DNA of 64,000 nucleotides from G963677085 sp963677085 (GTDB lineage: Bacteria; Planctomycetota; Planctomycetia; Pirellulales; Thermoguttaceae), in the NCBI GenBank assembly GCA_963677085.2, contig CAXXFH010000004.1, positions 1,860,001-1,924,000 on the forward strand, read 5' to 3'. Within the stretch, counting starts at the first letter, position 1; the number at the start of each line of letters is the position of its first letter. A program made the position numbers and the translations under genes. Shown piece by piece: positions 22,025 to 30,485 of the stretch. The notes under the pieces were generated by a model. The model saw only the letters and a list, made by a program, of their open reading frames with translations. It made no database searches and had not been told where the DNA came from.

Positions 22025-22193
22025 TACGAGCCAGCGGGCGAGTCGTTCTGGCTTCTAAGGCGAGAATTTCCAAGATTTCCGGCGACGCAACCCGAAATTT
22101 GATGCCCGATAAGGGCAGCAGACCCTAGAGCTGTCGTGAATGCACTATCAGGGTACCGTTCTCGCAGGTATTTCATAAATCGCGTCAGGTCAC

Positions 22194-22418
22194 ATGCGAG
22201 GTGGCTCAAGAGTCAGTCCAAACAAGGATCTATTTCCCGCCAACTGGTCACGCCCGCAAGTCGAGCAGGCTGTTAGGGATGCGTACAAGAACGCCAAACG
22301 GATTCGTACACAAGGCGAACGAGTTATCGTTCGTGGAACATTAAACGGAAGGACGATTGAAATGTGGGCTAATAAGGTGACCCAGACAATCGAGACCGCA
22401 TATCCAGTGGGTTGGTAA
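22194..22418 (+). pseudogene. Orphan EndoU-like toxin tip (C-terminal fragment)
   Basis: 74 codons from the ATG; the frame is open back to 22179. It matches the terminal part of bacterial EndoU nucleases: SGHMRGGSRVSP, FPANWSRPQVEQAV, then LNGRTIEMWANK and the end TIETAYPVGW. The RHS body and the first half of the nuclease are absent. It follows the DUF4304-like gene by 170 bp and ends one base before the next ATG. This is the usual look of a displaced ('orphan') C-terminal tip left by replacement of an RHS or CDI toxin end. It might still be expressed as a short product. Confidence 0.72.
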
Positions 22419-22419
22419 C

Positions 22420-22896
22420 ATGGAATTGTCACCCACGATACCGCCCCCATCCCCTGCAATTGTGTTGGACGAGAACACAATGCAGCTGCACGCTACGGGC
22501 AGCATAACCGGATTGGTCTTCTGGCGAGTGAACGGCCATGGTTTTCCCGATGATGCCTGGAATGACTTCGTAATTTTGGTGCTTGGTTGGTGGACGACGG
22601 CGATCATCCATTTGCTTACCGGAACCACCAAAACGGAAACTATGGATTTTATGGATGGACCGCACAGCATTCTCTGTCATTCCGTGGACAATTCCGTGGA
22701 TTGCCAATTCGTCGACCGTCGCACGGAAAACAGATCCTTGGAGGCGTGGTCTGGAGAAACCCGCGAACTCGGTTGCGCAATCCTACTGGCAGGCAAAAAC
22801 GTGTTGCGATCTTGTCATGAACGTAGATGGACGAATATGGACATTCAAACCCTCGGTAAGGAGGTGAATGTGCTGCGAAAACTGGTCCACGTGTGA
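22420..22896 (+). CDS. Candidate immunity protein of the orphan EndoU-like tip
   Basis: 158 residues, starting one base after the stop of the EndoU-like fragment, so translation is probably coupled. It contains FPDDAWNDFVILVLGWW and FMDGPHSILC and has no signal peptide. I do not recognise a named family, but size, composition and position fit a toxin-specific immunity protein. Keeping such a gene after losing the matching toxin body is common at RHS loci and protects against relatives. Confidence 0.6.
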   Translation: MELSPTIPPPSPAIVLDENTMQLHATGSITGLVFWRVNGHGFPDDAWNDFVILVLGWWTTAIIHLLTGTTKTETMDFMDGPHSILCHSVDNSVDCQFVDRRTENRSLEAWSGETRELGCAILLAGKNVLRSCHERRWTNMDIQTLGKEVNVLRKLVHV

Positions 22897-22929
22897 AGTC
22901 GTCCTGAACGCGTCTTAAGTCCGAGAAAC

Positions 22930-23118
22930 ATGAGCACGGATGCCCCTTCTCTTCCGAACGACGTGGCGACCTTGAAGGAGCTTGCCGCGCAGCAACACGC
23001 CACGATCCTTGAGCTGCGGCGCGAGCTCGAACAACTAAGGCACTATACGGCCCAGTTGCTGCGAAGCCGCTACGGGCCGCGTGGCGAGAAGTGCGCCCCG
23101 AACCAGTTGGAGCTGTTC
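22930..23118 (+). mobile_element. IS66 TnpC N-terminal fragment
   Basis: The ATG at 22930 opens MSTDAPSLPNDVATLKELAA, then LEQLRHYTAQLLRSRYGPRG and QLELFD. This is the N-terminal leucine-zipper part of the IS66 transposase. Similarity ends near 23118, where an IS66 TnpA gene begins on the opposite strand. About 62 codons remain. Confidence 0.82.
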
Positions 23119-23376
23119 GATGGCGGCGGTCGCGGGCGGATCGGCGAGCGCCACCGGCACGAACGTCGGACGGGGCAAGGGCTCTGCAGCCCGGCGCGGT
23201 TCGCTCTCTTGGCGACGGAGTTTCAATTCGCGCCGCCAGGCGTAGAACGACGCCTCGCTAAGCCGTTTTTGCCGACAAAACTCCCGAACCGTCTCTCCGC
23301 TTCGCACCTGTTGACGCACCAACTCCCTCCACATCGTCTCCTTTCGCAGGTCCCTGCGATCCTTCCTCGCACTCAT
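23115..23376 (-). mobile_element. IS66 TnpA (OrfA) remnant
   Basis: From the ATG at 23376: MWRELVRQQVRSGETVREFC, then RQKRLSEASFYAWRRELKLR, the HTH of IS66-family TnpA. After about residue 87 the frame continues only as antisense of the TnpC fragment. No tnpB is present. In an intact IS66 the genes share one strand; here they collide, so two copies or an inversion must have been involved. Confidence 0.82.
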
Positions 23377-23459
23377 GACAAGTCTCCTGAAGTTCGGTAA
23401 TCATGCCCGACTTCAGATTATCACACGCGCCAAGATGCGGTTTGTGGAACGGATACAAA

Positions 23460-23702
23460 TTACCTGCCGCCAGGGAAAACCCCTCGCGTGTAATTCGACG
23501 CCGCAGTCAACGAGGTCGCCAGCGCTGGACATGGGCGAGGATGCACGCGTTTGTCAGGCGTCACCTTCCCTGTCCGCGCATCGTACACCCGTATCCTGGA
23601 CCAACGATTTCGCGCTCGACTCAAGGCAGGAGCCGTATGAGGTAGTGCTTCACGTACGGATCTGCGCGGGGGGCCGCCGGCAACGGCGGTCCCTACCGCG
23701 AT
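23460..23702 (+). mobile_element. Group II intron remnant (3' end)
   Basis: The 3' end of a bacterial group II intron of IIC-like form; the reverse transcriptase/maturase gene is missing. Domain V is at 23630-23663 (GAGCCGTATGAGG ... CACGTACGGATCT), with the AGC triad kept; one stem position that is normally a G-U wobble is G-A here. Domain VI is a hairpin, GGCCGCCG-GCAA-CGGCGGTCC, then CCTACCGCGAT. The upstream limit is uncertain; 23460-23629 is probably intron sequence but shows no intact frame. The intron end lies one base from the stop codon of the convergent methyltransferase gene. Confidence 0.78.
23630..23663 (+). ncRNA. Group II intron domain V
   Basis: A 34-nt hairpin with the domain V consensus: 5' arm GAGCCGT, 3' arm ACGGATC, and the catalytic AGC triad at positions 2-4. 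It is the most conserved ribozyme part and the main evidence for the intron remnant. Confidence 0.8.
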
Positions 23703-23703
23703 C

Positions 23704-26021
23704 TCACGGATAAACCAAGTGATGATTACGGATCACGTGAACAAAAGGCGGCAGTGTCGGGTCATCCTTATTGGTCTGATCATCCTCATTGGCCTGATCA
23801 TCCTTATCGGCTGTTTTAGGAAACTGCCCTGGAGCATGTTTTTCCAACCAGTTTTGTATCCTTTTTGTTTCTTCATCATTACTTTCTTTACGTAATCTCA
23901 TATCACCGACATCTGAAAGAGGACCTTCTCGTAGTCGTTGTCCCCAGTCATCATCGTATAATAGACGTTCTAGGGCAGGAAAGCGAAACCGGACAACTCT
24001 TCGACCAAGCTCCTCTTGTGTAGCACCCCATCGCTGTTTTGCGATACAAAAGGCTGAGTCGAAACAATGCTTAGAGATTTCTCCAAAAGAGAGGTACATC
24101 TCTTTGGTAAAACTGCCTGCTGAGGAGACTGCCCACCTAAGCAGCCCGGTTCCAACTGTTGCGGCCAAGCCAATGCTGATAATGGCTCTTGTATCGGAAG
24201 GTATGGTGGTGTAGCGATTGCAACTGAGAATTTTCCGTCTGGAAGTTCTTCGCAAATGCGAGGCAACACCGCATCCGCAGAAGCATTATGAAAAACCAAA
24301 CGAATGGTTCTCCCGTCCTGAGCTACCTCAACAACGTCTCCCGGGAAGAAGGGGGCTGATGCTCCATTTGCCGCAACGGCGGGATTCTCAGAACAGGGTT
24401 CTTCGGAGCTAGGAAGATTAATTCCCTGTGTTGACCAGTTGTGCAAGATGTTGGCGCTGAGAATCTCGCGAACCCCTGGTTCGATATCAATAAAATGTAC
24501 TTGATTTACTTGTGGAAAATTTTTTGCAGCAATCAATCCCAAAACACCTGTACCACAGCCAATATCGACAACCGAAGTCACCGTCTCTGCACGTTCGTCT
24601 TGAAATGCCGTGGCGAGGTCACCAATAAAGTGAAGTGTGTCTATGCTTGGTGGGAATACGCCAAGGCCTTCACGCCAAAGAATCTTGATGTTGTAATCCT
24701 GGATGGTGATTTCGATAACACCACGGGATGCCTGAGCTATCGCACGTTCGTAATCGAAAAGCTGAAAGGGGAAGTGGGTACCAATATCGTAGTTTAAACG
24801 GTCTAGGTATAATCCTGAACAAGACTCATTCTCAGATCCCGGCTCGGGTCTTTCGTATATGGCCGTCACCTTGCCGATGGGGTTTTCTTTTTCCGCTTTT
24901 TTGATATCGTTTGCAGTCTTTCCAGTAGGCCTTAATTCTTCGGAACGGAGTCCATAATGTTTCAGCGTTCGTAATACGAATTGCTCAGCCTGTCCGAATT
25001 TGTCATCTTGAGCACGACCAAGGAGTTCGCGGAAAAAGATTCCAACTGGCGAAAGACGATCAACTAACCTTTCACCGCCAAAGACCCATCGTACCCCTAT
25101 GAATAGCCACGCAACAGAACTTAACAGTTCAACTGAAGCCATGTTCACGCCATGATTAAATACTTTGCGAACTCTTTCAACTATAGAAGCCTCAAAGTCG
25201 GGTTCGTGTGGTTCACAGTCAGCAAGACATTGCAACAGGTGTTCGAATTCAGACGAAAGACTTGCACAAACTCCTAATGATAACACCCCTGCAATTACCC
25301 ATGCCTGTGAATTCGTGTCAACGTTTTCCAGCAATTCAGTGAAAGACTTCTGTAGTGCAGAAAGATTGTAAGGAAATAGACGTGTTTCTTTGTGTGACGC
25401 GCAAAAATCGTTGCATAGATTAGCAGCAGCCTCATGATGCTGGCAAACGCGAAGAAGTGCTTGCATTAGTGGAACGCCACCGACAATGAGCACTGCTGAT
25501 TGTAATGGCCTAAACTTGGGAAGCGAACGGCTATCCAGGTTTGTTGCGAATTGGCCTGGCGGGCACAGCAGTGTGTTGCCAGTTTCAAGGCACGCTTGCG
25601 CTTTCTGATCCAGTTGACTCTCGCCGACACTTGTTACGTCAAGATGATCCGCATCTAGCACTCCTGTGGCAACAACCTCTGGACTTCCCGCCTCGACTCC
25701 TAATGCCGCCAAGATGAATCCGGCTGTAAGGGCAACTCCATAACTGTCCTGTTCCAGAGTGCCTTTAAACCACAGGTCGTCTATGGAAAAAACGTATTGT
25801 GCATCTTGCAAGTGTTGTGCAACTTCGTCAAATCCCCAGTCATGCAGAACCTGAACACCACAATTTCGGGAGACTTCAAGTAACTTCCTAAAGCCCTGAT
25901 TGAACTGCGATGACGTTTCTGTAACCTCTTCACTTTCATGAATGAGGTCAAGCTTTACTGAGAGAACCTTGCCCTCGCGTCTTAAATCATCATCAACACC
26001 GACAAGTCGTATTCGTGTCAT
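23704..26021 (-). pseudogene. Lon-like (S16) domain fused to a class I SAM methyltransferase; frameshifted
   Basis: The ATG at 26021 overlaps the upstream stop as ATGA. Residues about 75-165 resemble the Lon S16 domain: the nucleophile segment is QDSYGVALTAGFILAALG, with Ser93. TGVLDADHLDVTSVGESQLD and Lys140 follow, 47 residues on; in Lon the Ser-Lys gap is 43. A helical middle (about 190-400) is unfamiliar. Residues 484-609 form a methyltransferase: motif I VVDIGCGTG, acidic HFIDIE, and motif IV ATPPYLP, like the N/D-PPY enzymes. At about 24195-24200, right after PPYLP, the true frame moves. The other frame continues SDTRAIISIGLAATVGTGLL to the stop at 23704. Correcting it gives about 770 residues. 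The frame change may be a mutation or a read error. Substrate unknown. Confidence 0.72.
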
Positions 26022-26830
26022 GGTGAGGCTTTCGCAGGCGAACAAATGGATTGTGGAATAAAGACAGCAACTCGTGCTCCTCGTCGCTGAGGAATAATGT
26101 AGCCCTCCAAATCTCCCTCTATATATTGATGGGAATCCACCTTGCTCCGTATTTCTGCAAATTGTTCATATACTGAACAAGGATTCTCAGAACTCTTATC
26201 TGGTTCTGATTTGCCAGCCAGAGCACCGGTCCTCAGAGAGACATCTGTCAGTGCAGCAGGAATATAAAAATTGGCAACATTCCGAGGTCTTGCTGCCGGT
26301 GTTTTGCTTTCCAAAACCTCTACTTCCAGTGCTCCGGAAGGTATACCGGCCGCCTCCAAAATCCAACCAGATCTGCCGTCCGACGAAATGGCCGGTCGCA
26401 TTGTGGCCGTGTATTTCCGGCCTTTGCGGTCAACAAGTCTCATCGCCTTGATTCTCGTCAGCTCAACTTGCTCGGCTGTAATCTCGGGATGTATTCGCGT
26501 TAGAACTGTCTTAAGAAGTTCTTCATCTGTAGAGATTGCCGCAAGATCTTCAACAGGAAGTTGGGCCAACCCCTGCTTTTCTGTCTTGACCATAATGGCT
26601 TCCCGGTCAATATCATCACGTTTTAGTTGCAGAGCGTGAGCCAAACTAAGAAGTCGAGCAGATTTCTCTTCTGATCCAAGGATGTTCCAGAAAGCCTCAC
26701 AAAAAGCTTCAGGAGAGGCAGACTGTATAACATCGCCATGAATTACGATAAGAACTTCGTTGAGTTCTAATCCATATGATTTAAGGGCTAGTGCTAGCGA
26801 GCTTCTGAAATCTAGAGGAGATGATTTCTG
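26018..26830 (-). pseudogene. Partner of the Lon-like/methyltransferase gene, 5'-truncated
   Basis: The open frame of about 270 codons ends in the ATGA overlap with the next gene. It has no ATG or GTG near its upstream end, which is an in-frame TAG at 26831-26833; the first usable start is a TTG at 26644. The coding look (SYGLELNEVLIVIHGDVIQS, then PEAFCEAFWNILG) persists up to the stop, so the original N-terminus seems lost. I recognise no family. The residues VELTRIKAMRLVDRKGRKYT suggest a compact beta domain. The tight overlap indicates that it acted with the methyltransferase fusion. Confidence 0.55.
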
Positions 26831-27158
26831 CTACATTGCCGAATTCATTGACGATATCCTCGGCGACTTCGGAATCCAAATCATCGCACCTGCACGGGGT
26901 GATAAGTTTGATCCTCAGACGATGAAACCTCGTGCTAGTGAATCCATAGCACACACTTCAGACGTAGTAGTCCAGGAACTCCTTCAGCCGGGAGCCAAGT
27001 ACGAAAACCTTGTGTTGGAATTTGCACAAGTGAAGTTGGCTGATCGCACTAGCGACACAGACCACTTGCTACCACGAACACGAACCCTGAGAAACCGATT
27101 TTCGCGAGTCCTGTTCCAGGAACCAACGGCGACCCCAGTGCTCGCCCTGACGATGTGA
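26760..27158 (+). pseudogene. GrpE-like nucleotide-exchange factor fragment
   Basis: The plus-strand frame from a TTG at 26760 (no ATG; a stop lies just upstream) reads GDFGIQIIAPARGDKFDPQT and later LLQPGAKYENLVLEFAQVKL. This follows the C-terminal beta-domain of GrpE (an FGV-x-I segment, G-x-x-FDP-x-x-H, and a closing ...A-K-V strand). The long N-terminal coiled coil is mostly absent. It meets the 5'-truncated minus-strand gene head to head near 26815. It may have served the island's Hsp70, whose remnant is 18 kb to the left. Moderate similarity by eye only. Confidence 0.5.
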
Positions 27159-27915
27159 AGCCACCAAAATCGACTTCTTCAACGGGCTGCTAACCCGCCT
27201 TGAAACCCTACATGCAAGGGTGCTCAACGAGTTGGAAGAACAGCGAAACGCCCTTCACAGCGAGTTTGCCGAGAAGGAAAGGAAGCTGCAAGAGTCATTC
27301 GACCAGCGAAGGCAACAGCTTGACGAGCAACACCAGTAACGTGAAACGGAATTGACGGAACGCGAGGAAGCACTTGACAAACGGCAACGCAAGCTAGACG
27401 ACCGGTCAAGCACGCATGTTCGCCGTGAGATTCGGGAGAATCTTCTGGCAAGGCTCACAGACCGCCAGAAGAAGTTCGCATTAAGCCCGGATACACAACA
27501 GCGTCGATTTCCGATTTCGGTAACTTACATAGTGCTTCTTGTTGTGTTTGGTCTCGCGGCCATCGGTTCCGTAATCAATGCAGGCATTCATCCCACGGAG
27601 TATTTCCCAATCGGTATGCAGGTGTTTTCAAGCCTTGGCTTTGTAGTCACAGCGGGCTTCTTTCTGCGTTGGCTCAACCGTTGGACGCAGCAGCATGCTG
27701 ATGAAGAGTTCAAAGCCAGGCAGTTTGAACTTGATTTTGACAGAGCATGTTTTCTCGTCGAGATGGTCCAGGAGTTCCAGGTAGCGATCTTTCGCAGCTT
27801 GCGTGACTGCCAACGCAACAACCGCATGTTTCCGCTTGTCGCGTCCCTTGAGAAGCCCAGTACTGCCTTGATATCGCGCGCATGTCGCGATGAGCTTCGC
27901 GGCACGTTCCCGTAG
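27151..27915 (+). pseudogene. Coiled-coil membrane protein, interrupted
   Basis: The frame shows a heptad-rich coiled coil (LEEQRNALHSEFAEKERKLQ), then an in-frame TAA at 27337-27339. The same coil resumes in the same frame (RETELTEREEALDKRQRKLD). Two hydrophobic helices (about 27505-27570 and 27610-27670) and FKARQFELDFDRACFLVEMV follow. No start codon is evident. From about 27780 the frame loses protein character and the opposite strand becomes the coding one. It is a decayed gene adjoining the GrpE-like fragment, perhaps once in the same operon. Confidence 0.55.
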
Positions 27916-28128
27916 CTCATAGATGCGCACGAGGTAATTCTCGATATGGTATGCCAGACGTTCCAGGGACTGATCGAGGTCGGAAAGCGTTGCCGTGGCA
28001 GCCAGTTCCTCCCGTACAAATGCGAGTCGATGCATGCTACTGCAGAGTTGGCCCCAGTACCGAGGATGTTCGTCCCCAGCCTTCGGCTCATACCAGTACA
28101 AGTGCAAACCTGTTGGAAGCTCTGCCAT
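27628..28128 (-). CDS. Hypothetical protein, probably truncated at its 3' end
   Basis: The ATG at 28128 opens MAELPTGLHLYWYEPKAGDE, then a helical region LSDLDQSLERLAYHIENYLV and LRERAAKLIATCARYQG. This reads like a real cytosolic all-alpha protein for about 115 residues. Beyond about 27780 it overlaps the convergent coiled-coil membrane gene and its sequence is less convincing. The natural end is probably lost at the join. No family recognised. Confidence 0.5.
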   Translation of the reverse strand: MAELPTGLHLYWYEPKAGDEHPRYWGQLCSSMHRLAFVREELAATATLSDLDQSLERLAYHIENYLVRIYELRERAAKLIATCARYQGSTGLLKGRDKRKHAVVALAVTQAAKDRYLELLDHLDEKTCSVKIKFKLPGFELFISMLLRPTVEPTQKEARCDYKAKA

Positions 28129-28260
28129 GACAATATAACGACAAAGGTAACCCGGTGGCGGACCATCAGGTACCGGGCCGGATTGCCAAATACCTTTCCA
28201 ACAGATTCACGGCTGACACGCGAGCGCAGTAGCCACTCGGGTTCACCGCATTGTTCTGTC

Positions 28261-28524
28261 TCATTTCTGCGTCCGGGTCGGTGTACCGTATTTTGGGCCA
28301 GCTTCGGTCTGGGTCACGGGGACTGTGAGCTCTGTGCCATTATCTGTTTGAAAGGTGATTGAGCCATCATCGTTGTCGACCGCCGAGCCATCGCGAACAT
28401 TACCGTAGGGCGTATTCGTATCGGCTTGGGTTTCATTGAATCGTCCGGCCGGAGTCGACGGTTGGGATTCGCCGCAGCCAACTACCATCAACAATGCAAA
28501 GCTAAATATTACCAATCTGTTCAC
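28261..28524 (-). CDS. Small lipoprotein, unknown function
   Basis: 87 residues from a GTG at 28524. The signal peptide ends in a lipobox-like VVGC (LVIFSFALLMVVGCGESQPS). A short acidic domain, FQTDNGTELTVPVTQTEAGP, follows. The start lies inside the 3' end of the upstream gene (23-nt overlap), so the two are probably translationally coupled. Planctomycetes have many such short lipoproteins; no function can be named. Confidence 0.65.
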   Translation of the reverse strand: MNRLVIFSFALLMVVGCGESQPSTPAGRFNETQADTNTPYGNVRDGSAVDNDDGSITFQTDNGTELTVPVTQTEAGPKYGTPTRTQK

Positions 28525-29404
28525 GTGCGTATTCTCCCGCGGTTTCACGTAAGGCGTTGTTTTGCCAAACGTGCAAGTCCGCAATTCGTGCCCTGAGTTC
28601 GGAATTGAATTCTGAGGCAACGCGGTTACCCAGCACCGCCAGCCGATCGGAGATCGCCGCCTTGGCGCCACTGGTATCTTGAAACAGAAGTCCTATGGCG
28701 AAATTGGCGAAGTGAGTTAACGCAACAAGAGCGAATGCAGGGATAGCCACGAGGTTGTAAGGTAGAGGTAGTCTTGTAAGTGGAAGAACAACGATCGAAG
28801 CCCTGCCAATGCCAATTGCCGACGACAGCGCCGACGGACGATCAGCAACGTTCGCGGATCGTGAAATCGCCTGATCCAGCTGCGCCGCAATCAGACGGTC
28901 CAACCGCCCCTGAATTGTCATTCCCAAGTCATCCGAGTTCGGATTGAGCTTGAGCTTCCATTTGTCGGCAATTTGGTCGCAACACGATTTCCAATTGCGA
29001 TCGAGTGTAGCACCAGATTCCGTAGCGATCACGTCGACTCGCTGGTAGATTGCGCTGTGCGACAGGACGCGAGCGAAGAATTCACTCTCAACGCACATTT
29101 CGCGTTCACGTTGCGTGCCAAATTGTCCCAGGCGAGAGGCAAAACCTTCAGAGCAGATGTACTCAATGAACTGAGCAGAATTCAGACAGGCGCCGGTGAA
29201 CCAGAGTTTCATTTCTTCGGCAGCGGCATTTGGTATCGTTGTAATCTCGTTGTGTTCCTTTTCAACAAGGATCGACGATGCGTCAGAGACGAGTTGGTTG
29301 GTGAGCTTAGACCGCGCGAAAGCGGCACGAACCCACAGAACGCCGCCGATCATCCCGATACCAGCGACGGCGCCAGCGGCTTGTAGGAATTCGCGACGTT
29401 CCAT
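28502..29404 (-). CDS. Tat-type membrane protein, unknown function
   Basis: 300 residues. The N-terminus MERREFLQAAGAVAGIGMIG has a twin-arginine-like RREFLQ followed by a hydrophobic stretch. A second hydrophobic region at about 205-240 (PYNLVAIPAFALVALTHFAN) suggests membrane insertion. The central part is helical and charged. No known family. Its 3' end overlaps the small lipoprotein gene, suggesting a two-gene unit at the envelope. ATG at 29404 is the natural start. Confidence 0.65.
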   Translation of the reverse strand: MERREFLQAAGAVAGIGMIGGVLWVRAAFARSKLTNQLVSDASSILVEKEHNEITTIPNAAAEEMKLWFTGACLNSAQFIEYICSEGFASRLGQFGTQREREMCVESEFFARVLSHSAIYQRVDVIATESGATLDRNWKSCCDQIADKWKLKLNPNSDDLGMTIQGRLDRLIAAQLDQAISRSANVADRPSALSSAIGIGRASIVVLPLTRLPLPYNLVAIPAFALVALTHFANFAIGLLFQDTSGAKAAISDRLAVLGNRVASEFNSELRARIADLHVWQNNALRETAGEYAREQIGNI

Positions 29405-29432
29405 TTTGATCCTTCGTTACTTCGAGACAGAA

Positions 29433-29522
29433 CGGTTAAGATCACGCGGCGGGAATGGCGCCGAGTGACGTTGACCTAGTGTTGCCGCGCGAACGCCATT
29501 CCCGCTCGCGCATCGCCTAGTT
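29433..29522. repeat. Palindromic attC-like site 1 (degenerate)
   Basis: The arms GCGGCGGGAATGGCG (about 29446-29460) and CGCCATTCCCGCTCGC (29494-29509) pair with an offset base, around a 33-nt loop. The outer ends extend to GATCACG and CGCATC. It overlaps the stop codon of the 29517-30485 gene, as cassette recombination sites do. The outer core boxes are poor matches. Confidence 0.5.
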
Positions 29523-30485
29523 CTGTTTTATCTCGGATGCTCGTTCCCATTTGACGTAGCCATCGCACATCCACCTTAGGACTATGTCACCCTTGGTGTT
29601 GCGGAATAGAGTAACGGTCGTCGCATACGCCCTTCCGAAAATGGATTCGTCCGCTTCGTATTCGGTGACAAAGGAGAACCCCTCGTCGGTCTGGTCAAGC
29701 TGAATGACGTTGCGTCCAAGCTCTTCGCCCCTGCAAATCCCCACGACTTGGATTGAGGAAGGCGATTCATGAGCTATTCGGACTGTGTCTGTCTTGAGAG
29801 CCACTTCATTCGTGTATTCTTTGCCCATAAGCCAACGTGGAAGGAAATAACATGATTTCCCGCCGAAGCTGCCGTCGAGGTCAGCCGCTGACTTGAGAGT
29901 GACAAGTGCTGGCCAATCCTTCGGCATCTTGTCTCGATCCAGCAACTCTTGTCTGTTCTCACTAATGTGCGTTTTGAGCTCGTCGAGTCCCCGGCGTATG
30001 TCTTGGTATTCTGCCGTGTGCTCCGCTTTGGATGTGAACCCATTCGGGTTTCCGGCATCCCATGCGAAGGCCTCATCGATCACTTGAATCCACATATCTG
30101 GGTCTGAACCGGCAAACCTATTCATCGGCTCGCCAAGAGAGTACATCAACGCTGCAAACGCGGCGGGTTCACCGCTTGGGTCAAGATCCGGGTTCACGGC
30201 CATATGAAACCGCCATCGAAGCTGGCCAACGTAGAACCAGAACAGCCCATCTCGCTTCGTCTTCTCTTCAAAGGCGCGAGCCGCGTACATGAGATATGCG
30301 GACGGATGTTGATTGGGAAGCTCGTTTTCGATTGTCTCCAGCGGAAGATTCTTGATGTCTTCGGAGGATAGCTCCCTCCGGGATCCACTTTGTAACCTGA
30401 GAACCAGCGCGCCGAGTATTACGAGACCGATGGCGACGATCCCAGCGACAATCGTTCGTCGGAGTCTGCTCATGATGTGTGACAA
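29517..30485 (-). CDS. Membrane-anchored hypothetical protein
   Basis: 322 residues; a second ATG twelve bases in gives MSRLRRTIVAGIVAIGLVIL, a single N-terminal anchor helix. The rest is predicted to be outside the membrane: an alpha-helical part with HPSAYLMYAARAFEEKTKRD, then a beta-rich C-terminal region. I recognise no family. It stands alone between two palindromic or featureless gaps, like a single-gene cassette. Confidence 0.65.
   Translation of the reverse strand: MSHIMSRLRRTIVAGIVAIGLVILGALVLRLQSGSRRELSSEDIKNLPLETIENELPNQHPSAYLMYAARAFEEKTKRDGLFWFYVGQLRWRFHMAVNPDLDPSGEPAAFAALMYSLGEPMNRFAGSDPDMWIQVIDEAFAWDAGNPNGFTSKAEHTAEYQDIRRGLDELKTHISENRQELLDRDKMPKDWPALVTLKSAADLDGSFGGKSCYFLPRWLMGKEYTNEVALKTDTVRIAHESPSSIQVVGICRGEELGRNVIQLDQTDEGFSFVTEYEADESIFGRAYATTVTLFRNTKGDIVLRWMCDGYVKWERASEIKQN

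Noticed and set aside
28196..28260. A possible attC-like site at the end of the lipoprotein gene (CCAACAG ... GTTCTGT)
   Set aside because: Position fits a cassette end, but the arms do not pair convincingly. Left out of the counted sites.
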